Shown in pieces: positions 7,036-14,067 of a stretch of 17,154 nucleotides of DNA (position 1 is its first letter; every line of letters starts with the position of its first letter). The stretch is from an uncultured Muribaculaceae bacterium (GTDB taxonomy: Bacteria; Bacteroidota; Bacteroidia; Bacteroidales; Muribaculaceae). The position numbers were made by a program, and so were the translations under genes. The notes under the pieces are model-generated. The model was given only the letters and a program-made list of their open reading frames with translations, was not told the DNA's origin and made no database searches. The stretch spans positions 1-17,154 of the forward strand of contig CABUTS010000062.1 in NCBI GenBank assembly GCA_902494515.1, written 5' to 3'.

Positions 7036-9081
7036 TTAGCGGCGGGAGGTGCCGAAGGGGGGCTCGAGGAAAAGGTCGCGCATCTCCGGGGGCACGATGA
7101 AGACATCGTGGGGGCCGAGGGGGCGCAGTGGCTCGAACCAGCGGAACTGCGGGAGGTAGAAGGTGTTCTTTTTGGCGAGGTAGAGCGGGGTCATTGTGCC
7201 GGAGGTCTCGGGCCACATTTTCATGCGCTGGATCGCCTGGTTCTTGAAGTCGGCTGAGAGATAGGAGCTTTCGATGTTGGCGATTTTGTTGTAGGTGGAA
7301 TCGTTTTCCATCGGGAGCATGATGGCCTGAACGTTGCCGGAGACGTCGAGATGGTGGAGCTGCCCGTCGAGGAAGGTGGCGAACATCTCCTTGCCTGTCA
7401 GCTGGTTATAGAATTCCTCGTCGATATGTTCGGCAACGAAGCCGAACTCGGGCAGCCGGGCCCAGTCGACCGTGGAGTCGTTCATGTGCACAAGAATCTG
7501 GTTGCCGAAGATCTGCTTGTTTTCGTTCCAGACTACGGGATGGCGGTCGAGGTGCAGTACGGAGTCTTTGCTGACGAAGGTCATGGAGTCGCAAATTCCC
7601 TGAAGGTCAACGCGATAGAACCGCACGTTGGGGTGCGCCACGAGGTAATGCACGGTATCCGGCGGCAGCTTGATGTCTGGCTTCACCTCAGTGGAATCCG
7701 TGGGGATTTCCGGGATAGTTGGGATTGAATCCACTGCGGCGAAGTCGGCGGGAATTTCCGGGATAGTTGGGATTGAATCCACTGCGGCGAAGTCGGCGGG
7801 AATCTCCGGGATAGCCGGGATAGAATCCACTGCGGCGAAGTCGGCGGGGATTTCCGGGATAGCTGGGATTGAATCCACTATGGCGGAATCCACTGCGGCG
7901 GAATCAGTTGGAATGGAGTCGGCGGGGAGTGAATCTGCAGGGAGCGATGTCGGGGTTGCCGGGGCTGCGGCTGCCGTGGTTGCTTTGGCGCCCTTGCGCT
8001 TCTTTTTATCATCCTCGGGGTAGAGGACGCGGCGGAATGTCATGATGGTGTCGCCGTGGAGATAGAGCGTATCCTTCTGCGAAAATTCCCGGGCCAGGGC
8101 GTGGCCGAAAACACGCGCCGAGTCGGCCTCCTCGTTGTAGCATCCGTAGTCGCCGGTGAGGATCACCTTCTTGGCAGTGTCGGTAATCTCGATGTTGCCG
8201 AAAGCTTCGCCGAACCCGCGCGGGCGGTCATAGTAGAGCGTGTCACCCGTCAGCGTATTGCCGTTTTTGGCCACTACCAGCGAGCGGCGATAAAGGTCAG
8301 CCTCCTGGGAATCAGTGTTGTAGATGCCGTCGGAAGTGTAAATCGTGCCGTCGCCCGAAATAATGGTGGATGTCGTGTCGAGCACGGCAATATGGGTGCC
8401 GGTGTTGTAGAGCATCTGCTCCGAGTAGATGTCGAGAGTGTCCTTGTCGCGCAGCGAATGAAGCACCACATTCTGGCGGAACAGCGCATCTTTCGATGCC
8501 GGGGAATATTCGCCGTACCACGAACTCAAGCGGTTTTTCGGGTCGGTGAGCACGCCGCCGACCTCATAGTATCCGAGGTCGATGCCGAGGTCGTAGTTGA
8601 AAATGTCGGTCGAAAGCTGCACGTCGCGGTTGATGAGCCGCACCTTTTTGCCGACGCTGGCATACAGCACCGCCAGCTGCGTGGAATCGGAATACACCAG
8701 CTCGTCGGCGTAGACGAACAGGGTGTCGCCCTGCTCCATGCGCACGTTTCCGAAGGCCTCTACAGCCCCGGGATTGTCGTAGAAATGTGCTGAATCGCAG
8801 TACATGAACATTCCGCCCCGGCGGAAAAGAACATCGCCGACAACGATCTGATATTCATGGCCCGACTCCTTTTTCAGCACATTCGCGCGCTCGAGAAACA
8901 CCCGGTCGGTGACGTTGCGGTCTGCCGTCGGGATTGTCGGCCGGATCGGGGTGGTGTCGCGCTTGTGCTGCCGGGCGGCGGGAGACTGCGCCCACAGGCC
9001 GGCGGTGAAAACCGCCGCCACCAGCGAGAGCAGGACCCATCTCAGGCTCCGGCCATTACCGTTCCGCGAAGTGTCGGACAT
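7036..9081 (-). CDS. OstA/LptA-like envelope protein with a repetitive Pro-rich insert
   Basis: This is an OstA-like protein; the fold is shared with LptA/LptD, which carry lipopolysaccharide across the periplasm. The start at 9081 gives 681 residues and overlaps the isomerase stop as TGATG, typical of translational coupling. An upstream in-frame ATG at 9105 would add 8 residues and put them inside the previous gene. A signal peptide (WVLLSLVAAVFTAGLWAQ, about 15-32) leads into beta-rich OstA repeats (about 55-350, with motifs such as GDVLFRRGGMFMYCDSAHFY). A lysine-rich patch and a Pro/Ser/Asp insert (about 357-472) with four 16-residue repeats follow, then a second conserved part (about 475-681). 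OstA-like genes beside SurA-like genes are common in Bacteroidales. Whether it acts in LPS transport is inferred from the fold. Confidence 0.9.
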   Translation of the reverse strand: MSDTSRNGNGRSLRWVLLSLVAAVFTAGLWAQSPAARQHKRDTTPIRPTIPTADRNVTDRVFLERANVLKKESGHEYQIVVGDVLFRRGGMFMYCDSAHFYDNPGAVEAFGNVRMEQGDTLFVYADELVYSDSTQLAVLYASVGKKVRLINRDVQLSTDIFNYDLGIDLGYYEVGGVLTDPKNRLSSWYGEYSPASKDALFRQNVVLHSLRDKDTLDIYSEQMLYNTGTHIAVLDTTSTIISGDGTIYTSDGIYNTDSQEADLYRRSLVVAKNGNTLTGDTLYYDRPRGFGEAFGNIEITDTAKKVILTGDYGCYNEEADSARVFGHALAREFSQKDTLYLHGDTIMTFRRVLYPEDDKKKRKGAKATTAAAAPATPTSLPADSLPADSIPTDSAAVDSAIVDSIPAIPEIPADFAAVDSIPAIPEIPADFAAVDSIPTIPEIPADFAAVDSIPTIPEIPTDSTEVKPDIKLPPDTVHYLVAHPNVRFYRVDLQGICDSMTFVSKDSVLHLDRHPVVWNENKQIFGNQILVHMNDSTVDWARLPEFGFVAEHIDEEFYNQLTGKEMFATFLDGQLHHLDVSGNVQAIMLPMENDSTYNKIANIESSYLSADFKNQAIQRMKMWPETSGTMTPLYLAKKNTFYLPQFRWFEPLRPLGPHDVFIVPPEMRDLFLEPPFGTSRR
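7704..7890 (-). repeat. 48-bp in-frame tandem repeat inside the OstA-like gene
   Basis: Near-identical units start at 7707, 7755, 7803 and 7851, each exactly 48 bp apart; the last is partial. They encode the 16-residue unit (P)xIPEIPADFAAVDSI. The units differ by only a few bases. The array is flanked on its high-coordinate side by degenerate pieces (DSAAVDSAIVDS), suggesting expansion by slippage or unequal recombination. Being a multiple of 3, copy changes keep the frame. Confidence 0.93.
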
Positions 9082-10463
9082 CAGTTCTGTTTTTTCTGCA
9101 GCCATTCGGGATGCTGGAAGTCGCAGTCGAGCCAGTTATCCTCGATTTTTACGTAGGTGTCGCGGATTTTCTTTGAAATCCAGTTCTTTACCATCTTCTG
9201 TTTGGCTGAGTTCTCATACATGTTCTTGATCACCTGGTAGTCCTCGGAGAGGGTGGCGCGGTGAGCGGGGATGCGCTCGGTCAGCTTCACGATGGCCACG
9301 ATGTCGCGGTCGCGCGCGGGATCCTTCATGACAAATGCGTGCGAGATGTCGCCGACCTTCATGGTGTTGACGGTCTTGGCGACCTCCTGGGGGAGATCCT
9401 GCATCTCGAAGCGGATCGAACCGGTGTTGGGGTTGACCATGCGGCCGTTGTTGTTGCGGGTGTCCTTGTCCTGTGATACGATCGGGGCGGCATCCTCGAA
9501 GGTGAATTCGTGGTGGTCAACAATCGAGGCGCGGAGCGAGTCGAGGCGGAACACGGCATCGTCGAGAGCCTCCTGACTTACCTTCGGACGCAGGAGAATG
9601 TGGCGGGTGTTCACGCGGTCGCCGCGCTTCTCGATGAGCTGGATGATGTGGAAACCATATTGGGTCTCAACGATTTTCGACACCTTCTTGGTGTCGTTGA
9701 GGTTGAAGGCTACGGCGGCATACTCGGGCTCGAGGTTGCCGCGGCCCATGAAACCGATTTCACCGCCGCGCACGCCGGAGCCGTCCTCGCTGTAGAGGAT
9801 GGCGAGGGTCGAGAATTCAGATTCCCCTTTGTTGACGCGGTCAGCATACTGGCGCAGGCGCGCCTTGATATCGTCGATTTCCTCCTGGGGAATCTTCGGG
9901 TTGATGGTGATGATTTCAACCTCCACCTGCAGCGGGATGTAGGGGATGGAGTCCTGGGGCAGGGAGTTGAAATAGCGCTGGACGTCGCTCGGGGTAACCT
10001 TGAGGTCCTTGGTCAGCGAGCTCTGCACCTGCTGGATTTTGTATTGGTTGCGCATCATGTCGGCGAGCCCTTCGCGGAACTCAGCCATCGGCTTGCGGAA
10101 GTATTCCTCGACCTTCTCCTTGCTGCCGAGGTTGTTGATCATATAGTTGATACGCTGGTCCACGGCTATGGAGACCATTGACTCCTGGACCTCGACGGTG
10201 TCGATTTCGGCCTGATGCAGAAAGAGCTTTTCGATGGCAAGCTGCTCGGGGATAACGCAGTATGGGTCGCCGTTGACGGGCGTTTTCTCGTAGAGCATCT
10301 GCTGGTAAGCCTCTTCGATTTCGCTTTTGTAGATAGGCTGGTCGCCGACCATCCAGGCCACCTCTTCGATGACGTTGGAACTGCCCCCGTTGTCGGGGGC
10401 GGCAAGAGAACCGAGGGCCACGAGGGCTGCGGCGCCCAGGGAAAGACATGATTTCAGATTCAT
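9081..10463 (-). CDS. SurA-like periplasmic peptidyl-prolyl cis-trans isomerase (parvulin/PpiC type)
   Basis: This periplasmic chaperone/isomerase of 460 residues is expected to escort outer-membrane proteins. It has a signal peptide (about 1-22, hydrophobic LGAAALVALGSLA), a SurA-type N-terminal helical region (about 30-165, with a GDQPIYKSEIEEAYQQ start typical of SurA), and two tandem rotamase domains. The first (about 180-279) ends YSEDGSG...GGEIGFMGRGNLEPEY...QYGFHIIQLIEKR. The second (about 283-397) starts RVNTRHILLRPK but is less canonical (VSQDKDTRNNNGRMVNPNTG), so it may be catalytically weak. A C-terminal helical tail follows. Its stop codon overlaps the OstA-like start as TGATG. 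A strong promoter at 10542-10573 and a leader of about 70 nt precede it, and it appears to be the first gene of the minus-strand run. Confidence 0.94.
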   Translation of the reverse strand: MNLKSCLSLGAAALVALGSLAAPDNGGSSNVIEEVAWMVGDQPIYKSEIEEAYQQMLYEKTPVNGDPYCVIPEQLAIEKLFLHQAEIDTVEVQESMVSIAVDQRINYMINNLGSKEKVEEYFRKPMAEFREGLADMMRNQYKIQQVQSSLTKDLKVTPSDVQRYFNSLPQDSIPYIPLQVEVEIITINPKIPQEEIDDIKARLRQYADRVNKGESEFSTLAILYSEDGSGVRGGEIGFMGRGNLEPEYAAVAFNLNDTKKVSKIVETQYGFHIIQLIEKRGDRVNTRHILLRPKVSQEALDDAVFRLDSLRASIVDHHEFTFEDAAPIVSQDKDTRNNNGRMVNPNTGSIRFEMQDLPQEVAKTVNTMKVGDISHAFVMKDPARDRDIVAIVKLTERIPAHRATLSEDYQVIKNMYENSAKQKMVKNWISKKIRDTYVKIEDNWLDCDFQHPEWLQKKQN

Positions 10464-10487
10464 AAGCGGGTCTGATAAATAACCGTT

Positions 10488-10526
10488 TTAAGATGAAGCC
10501 GCCGGAACTGTATGAAGGAGCTTCAT
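10488..10526 (-). CDS. Possible 12-codon leader ORF upstream of the SurA-like gene
   Basis: Within the predicted 5' leader the minus strand reads an ATG-started ORF encoding MKLLHTVPAASS and ending in TAA at 10488. It begins about 10 nt after the expected transcription start and ends 24 bp before the main ATG. It covers the ATGAAG/CTTCAT hairpins described at 10493-10526. No Shine-Dalgarno sequence is seen, and a chance ORF of this size is quite possible. Confidence 0.2.
   Translation of the reverse strand: MKLLHTVPAASS
10493..10526 (-). other. Mutually exclusive hairpins in the SurA-like gene leader
   Basis: GCTTCAT at 10520-10526 can pair with ATGAAGC at 10493-10499 (7-bp stem, 20-nt loop). 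Its last six bases, CTTCAT, can instead pair with ATGAAG at 10512-10517 (6-bp stem, 3-nt loop). The two pairings compete. No T-run follows, so this is not a simple terminator. Confidence 0.35.
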
Positions 10527-10541
10527 TTCGGTAATTTCACG

Positions 10542-10573
10542 CAAAGTTACGGTTTTTTTCTGATTCTGCACAA
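10542..10573 (-). promoter_or_regulatory. Promoter of the SurA-like gene and probably the whole minus-strand run
   Basis: The minus strand carries TAACTTTG at 10542-10549, an exact TAnnTTTG -7 box, and a TTG (10571-10573) 21 bp upstream as a candidate -33 element. The predicted leader to the ATG at 10463 is about 70 nt. Confidence 0.75.
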
Positions 10574-10620
10574 TCCGCGGCTTGAAAAACGTCAGATACA
10601 CCCGCCGGAGCGGTGAAAAT

Positions 10621-10652
10621 TTTGCGATTTCGGCTGAAAACAACTAACTTTG
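10621..10652 (+). promoter_or_regulatory. Promoter of the DUF6377-like regulator gene
   Basis: TTTG at 10621-10624 (-33) is separated by 20 bp from TAACTTTG at 10645-10652 (-7). Both match the Bacteroidetes sigma-ABfr consensus, and this is the best complete promoter in the window. The predicted leader to ATG 10681 is roughly 20-25 nt. Confidence 0.85.
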
Positions 10653-10680
10653 CAGAGTTTTAGCTATTGTTGTCACTGCC

Positions 10681-12300
10681 ATGAAATCCCTCCGCGCACT
10701 ATTGCTGGCTGCCGCCGCCCTGCTGTGTATCTCCTCTGCCGTCGCTTCGGCTTTCACCGAAAAGGATGTGGAGCAGAGTCTGCAACGGCTCGACCGGGAG
10801 CTTAAGGACCGCGACATCTTCAAGGAGCGGAGAGTCAGGCGCCTGGACTCGCTAAAGCGCGTCCGCGAGCGGGTGGCCCGCGTCGACTCGGTGGCGTGGC
10901 TGAACCATACGATGGAGATTGCCCGCGGCTACACGTCGTTCGACAACGACTCGGCGCTGAACTATTTCACCCAGGGCTACGACGGCGCGCTGATTCTGCG
11001 CCGCAACCGCCGGGGGATGCCGCAGGAGGCGGTGGCTGACTCGATGAGTCAGGAGTTCCGCATGCGGCGCGCCACATACCTGTCGCTCAGCGGTTTTGTT
11101 AATGATGCTGTCAGCGAATACAACGACATCGACACCACCCGGATGGGGCGCACGCTCATGGCCGATTATCACGAGGCCGGGCGCCAGATGTATTCTTACA
11201 TCTCATATTTTTATTACGGCTATCTGACCACTTTCGACTACTGGAACAACAAGTCGGTGGAGTCCCAGCGGAAGCTGATTCCGCTGCTCGACCCGAACAG
11301 CGACAAGTATCTGCTGCATTTAGGGGAGTATTACTTCAACATCCGCGAATATACCCGCAGCCGGCAGCTGCTGCTGGAACTGGTGCACCGTATCGATGTC
11401 GACTCGGAATATTACGCCATCGCGGCGCACATCCTGGCGTCGATAGCCCGTACACGCGGCGACCAGAACGAATATATGTATTATCTGGCGCAGTCGGCAA
11501 TCTCCGATATGCGGCGCGCCACGATGGAGATCATGTCGCTGCAGGAACTCGGCGGGGTGCTGTTCGAGAGCGGAAACATCGACCGCGCGCATCAGTATGT
11601 TTCGGTGGCGCTGACCAATGCTCTGGAGAGCCACGCGTCGGTGCGCATGATGAGCACCACGGAGCTGCTGGCGATGGTCGAGAAGGACCACGGACTGCAG
11701 GTGAAGCGCTGGCGCACCTCGATGTACGCCATTTTCGCCATCCTGCTGATGTGCCTGCTGGCACTGGTTGTGGTGCTGGTGGTGCTCCGCCGGCAGCTGA
11801 CGCGAGTGGCCCGCATGCGTCAGGAGCTCCAGGACGCTAATGCCACCAAGGATATCTATATCAGCCAGTTCCTTTCGCTCAGCTCCATCTACATGAACAA
11901 ACTCAAGGAGTTCTCGAAGCTCGTAAACCGCAAGATTTCGGCGGGTCAGGTCGACGAATTGCTGAAAATCACCAAAACCGGAAAGTTCATCGACGAACAG
12001 AGCGCCGAATTCTACACCGTCTTCGACGACGCCTTCCTGCACATCTACCCTGACTTCGTGGAGAAAGTCAACGCGCTGCTCCGCCCCGAAGAACAGATTG
12101 TGTTGGGGGAGGGGGAGAAACTGAACTCCGACCTGCGTATCCTGGCTTTCATGCGCCTGGGCATCGACGACACCAACCGCGTGGCGCAAATCCTGAACTT
12201 CTCGGTCAACACCATCTACGCCTACCGCAACCGGCTGCGCAACCGCGCCATCAATCGCGCCACCTTCGAGGCCGACATCATGCGCCTCGGTGCTCTCTGA
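10681..12300 (+). CDS. DUF6377-type membrane-bound transcriptional regulator
   Basis: This 539-residue protein resembles the Bacteroidales DUF6377 family. A signal peptide (about 1-24) leads into a long helical, TPR-like extracytoplasmic region (about 26-340), in which YNDI, LGEYYFNIREYTRSRQLLLEL and GGVLFESGNIDRAHQYV look like TPR helices. A single membrane segment lies at about 347-369 (MYAIFAILLMCLLALVVVLVVL). A cytosolic helical or coiled-coil stretch (about 371-395) and a C-terminal segment (about 480-525) follow. Its DTNRVAQILNFSVNTIYAYRNRLRNRA looks like a LuxR-like helix-turn-helix. This arrangement suggests a one-component sensor regulator at the inner membrane. It has its own promoter and a strong terminator. 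Its target genes are not evident. The family name is from recall, not a search. Confidence 0.85.
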   Translation: MKSLRALLLAAAALLCISSAVASAFTEKDVEQSLQRLDRELKDRDIFKERRVRRLDSLKRVRERVARVDSVAWLNHTMEIARGYTSFDNDSALNYFTQGYDGALILRRNRRGMPQEAVADSMSQEFRMRRATYLSLSGFVNDAVSEYNDIDTTRMGRTLMADYHEAGRQMYSYISYFYYGYLTTFDYWNNKSVESQRKLIPLLDPNSDKYLLHLGEYYFNIREYTRSRQLLLELVHRIDVDSEYYAIAAHILASIARTRGDQNEYMYYLAQSAISDMRRATMEIMSLQELGGVLFESGNIDRAHQYVSVALTNALESHASVRMMSTTELLAMVEKDHGLQVKRWRTSMYAIFAILLMCLLALVVVLVVLRRQLTRVARMRQELQDANATKDIYISQFLSLSSIYMNKLKEFSKLVNRKISAGQVDELLKITKTGKFIDEQSAEFYTVFDDAFLHIYPDFVEKVNALLRPEEQIVLGEGEKLNSDLRILAFMRLGIDDTNRVAQILNFSVNTIYAYRNRLRNRAINRATFEADIMRLGAL

Positions 12301-12308
12301 ACGGGATT

Positions 12309-12360
12309 TGAGGGTGTATCGCAGCGTACTTGTCTGCGATACACCCTCAGATGTTTTTTT
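12309..12360 (+). terminator. Rho-independent terminator after the DUF6377-like gene
   Basis: A perfect 16-bp inverted repeat, TGAGGGTGTATCGCAG (12309-12324) and CTGCGATACACCCTCA (12334-12349), has a 9-nt loop and is followed by GATG and seven T's (12354-12360). It starts 8 bp after the stop codon. In the opposite direction there is no T-run, so it should act mainly on the plus strand. Confidence 0.9.
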
Positions 12361-12414
12361 ATTGCAATGACGTTTTAAGGGATTGTTATTGCAATGGCGT
12401 TATGTGGGATTGTT
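12361..12414. repeat. Tandem 27-bp direct repeat with palindromic ATTGCAAT
   Basis: Copy 1 (12361-12387) and copy 2 (12388-12414) match at 23 of 27 positions and abut exactly. Each starts with the 8-bp palindrome ATTGCAAT and ends GGGATTGTT. It fills part of the 156-bp convergent intergenic region after the terminator. The function is unknown. Confidence 0.8.
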
Positions 12415-12456
12415 CTCTGAAAAGAGCGTGTCCCTGCGGCCGGATGGACTGCGGAT

Positions 12457-13893
12457 TTACTTCACGAGGACTTTGGTGGCGTGGTTGCCCTGACGACGGA
12501 TATAGAGGCCGTTGGCGGGATTCTCAACGCGCATGCCCTGGAGGTTGTAGTATTCCACGGGAGCGTTTTCGTCGGCTTCGACGCTCTCGACACCGCTGAC
12601 GGTGTAGGCTGCGAAGTTATGGACGTAGGGGAAGGCGTTGAACTTCAGGGTTACAGGGCTGTTCTGACCCTTGACGGCGCCGTCAAACTTATATTTGTTG
12701 TTCCAGTAGGTCCAGGGTACGCGCTTGAGGTTGAAATACTCGGGGTTGTCGTTGGGGGCGGAATCGAGGCCGCTGATAGTCGGACCCCACTGCTGATATT
12801 CGCCGTCGAGTACCATCTCGAAACGGTAGCGGTCATCGCCGGCGGGGATGTCGACATTCGACGACCAGATGCCGGTTTCCTTGTATTCCAGGCTTTCGCC
12901 GATCGGGCCGAAGCTCATCAGGTGGAAAATCTTTACGGAGGTTACCTGCTTCAGAGAAGCTGCTTTGTTGGCGAAATTGATGTTGATGCAGTATACACCC
13001 TCTTCGCTGATGGCGGTCGAGCCGGCTTCCTGTTTCAGTTTGTAGCCGTCGATGACATAGCTGTTGGTACCGTCGGAGATGGTCAGGTCGCCGGGTTTCA
13101 GCTTGGTGAACAGCTCGTAGGTGAAGTCGTTGACCTTGTTGAAGGCGAAGGAGGACCCTTCGGCGAGAGCGCTGCCGGTAGCGCCGAGGGTGGCGGGGGC
13201 AGCCTCACATTCGGCGAAAGAGTGGGTGAAGTGCTCGCCGCGCATTGTCACGGTGCATACGTAGGGCTTTGTTCCGGCCTGGATGTCACCGGAAACCTTC
13301 CACCATACACGGTCGGCCCACTGGCCAAGCTCGATGTCGGCGGGGTCGTCGTCGCGTTTGTTGCGCACTTTGCCGGTGTCCTTCATATAGAAGTAACTGT
13401 CCGACCCGTCGGGAGTGGCATCTGTTCCGTTCTCGGGAGCGAACATATAGGCGCGCTGGTCGTCGCGGACATAGTGGAGGGCAATCAGGTAGCGGTTGTC
13501 GCTGGCGCTGAGGTCGCCCCAGTTGAATGTGCCGCTCCAGCTGCCGTTCCCGGCGTAGGAGAGGATAAACTCATTCTGAGTCCAGTTCTGGCGGATTGCT
13601 ATGTATTCGATTTTCTTGATGCCGATGGTGTTGGCATTGCCGTCGACGGTGATGCGGTATACACCCTTGGTTCCGGGAGTGACTGTGAGGTTGAGGTCGC
13701 CGCCGGTGGCGGTGAGGGTCTTGCCGCCGTTGAGGAGCGCGAAGGCTTCGAACTTGCCGTCGTCAACTTTAGTACATTCTACGGAGGCTTCTTCGGCCAG
13801 CGCTTCGCCGCTGATAGTTACACTTGCCGGGGCCTCGGCCCAGGCTGCACTTGCCGCGCATAATGCTGCGCACAGGAGTAGATTTTTCTTCAT
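12457..13893 (-). CDS. Secreted protein with duplicated beta domains and a C-terminal sorting-like tail (SusE/SusF-like)
   Basis: From the chosen ATG at 13893 the protein has 478 residues and a signal peptide (KKNLLLCAALCAASAAWA, about 2-19, signal peptidase I type). The frame also opens at a TTG at 13920, but that codon is part of the -7 box, so it is rejected as a start. The mature protein is an internal duplication. Unit 1 (about 24-228) and unit 2 (about 234-427) each begin with (S/A)xxxxGxALAE and have a KV.D...E.F segment, a GVY.I....N segment and a W-rich beta module ending in a (T/V)H(S/N)F motif. The tail (about 434-478; VEYYNLQGMRVENPANGLY then IRRQGN) resembles type IX-like C-terminal sorting domains. 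The overall style recalls SusE/SusF starch-binding proteins, but no SusC/D is nearby, so ligand and location are guesses. Confidence 0.75.
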   Translation of the reverse strand: MKKNLLLCAALCAASAAWAEAPASVTISGEALAEEASVECTKVDDGKFEAFALLNGGKTLTATGGDLNLTVTPGTKGVYRITVDGNANTIGIKKIEYIAIRQNWTQNEFILSYAGNGSWSGTFNWGDLSASDNRYLIALHYVRDDQRAYMFAPENGTDATPDGSDSYFYMKDTGKVRNKRDDDPADIELGQWADRVWWKVSGDIQAGTKPYVCTVTMRGEHFTHSFAECEAAPATLGATGSALAEGSSFAFNKVNDFTYELFTKLKPGDLTISDGTNSYVIDGYKLKQEAGSTAISEEGVYCININFANKAASLKQVTSVKIFHLMSFGPIGESLEYKETGIWSSNVDIPAGDDRYRFEMVLDGEYQQWGPTISGLDSAPNDNPEYFNLKRVPWTYWNNKYKFDGAVKGQNSPVTLKFNAFPYVHNFAAYTVSGVESVEADENAPVEYYNLQGMRVENPANGLYIRRQGNHATKVLVK

Positions 13894-13917
13894 GATATAA
13901 AGATTTGAATTACGCGG

Positions 13918-13925
13918 CAAAATTA
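13918..13925 (-). promoter_or_regulatory. -7 box upstream of the SusE/SusF-like gene
   Basis: The minus strand reads TAATTTTG, an exact TAnnTTTG match, 24 bp before the ATG at 13893. I see no convincing TTTG -33 element at the expected spacing. This box supports the 13893 start over the TTG at 13920. Confidence 0.65.
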
Positions 13926-13973
13926 ATATGAAAACCCCTCCGGATGTGTACCGGATTCTGACAAAAGTGTAAT

Positions 13974-14019
13974 TCAGGCCGCAGGGAGCCTGAAAAATGC
14001 GGCGTGCCCTGCGGCCTGA
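13974..14019 (-). terminator. Terminator-like hairpin after the PBP1A gene
   Basis: A perfect 13-bp inverted repeat, TCAGGCCGCAGGG (13974-13986) and CCCTGCGGCCTGA (14007-14019), has a 20-nt loop and lies 48 bp beyond the PBP stop codon. Downstream on the minus strand only a weak T-rich stretch (ATTACACTTTTG) follows, so termination is likely but may be inefficient or protein dependent. Confidence 0.6.
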
Positions 14020-14067
14020 GTGTGATTGCGGTGTAAAGTCTGGTTTTCCGGCCTGTCTTCGGGTCGG

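Noticed and set aside
7704..7890. Possible CRISPR array
   Set aside because: The 48-bp units are directly contiguous without unique spacers, and they are in frame within a coding sequence.
7670..8023. Plus-strand frame with a repeated GISGIVGIESTAAKSA pattern, resembling a repeat protein
   Set aside because: The repeat is simply the antisense reading of the 48-bp array in the OstA-like gene.
11320..12189. 289-codon minus-strand frame opposite the DUF6377-like gene
   Set aside because: It is His/Gln/Val-rich with no recognisable fold, and the plus strand has the full promoter, signal peptide, membrane helix and terminator.
12481..13863. 460-codon open frame on the plus strand opposite the SusE/SusF-like gene
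   Set aside because: It has low-complexity V/G/E-rich composition with no domain, and its antisense partner has a signal peptide, promoter and sensible protein features. Long antisense frames are expected in GC-rich genes.
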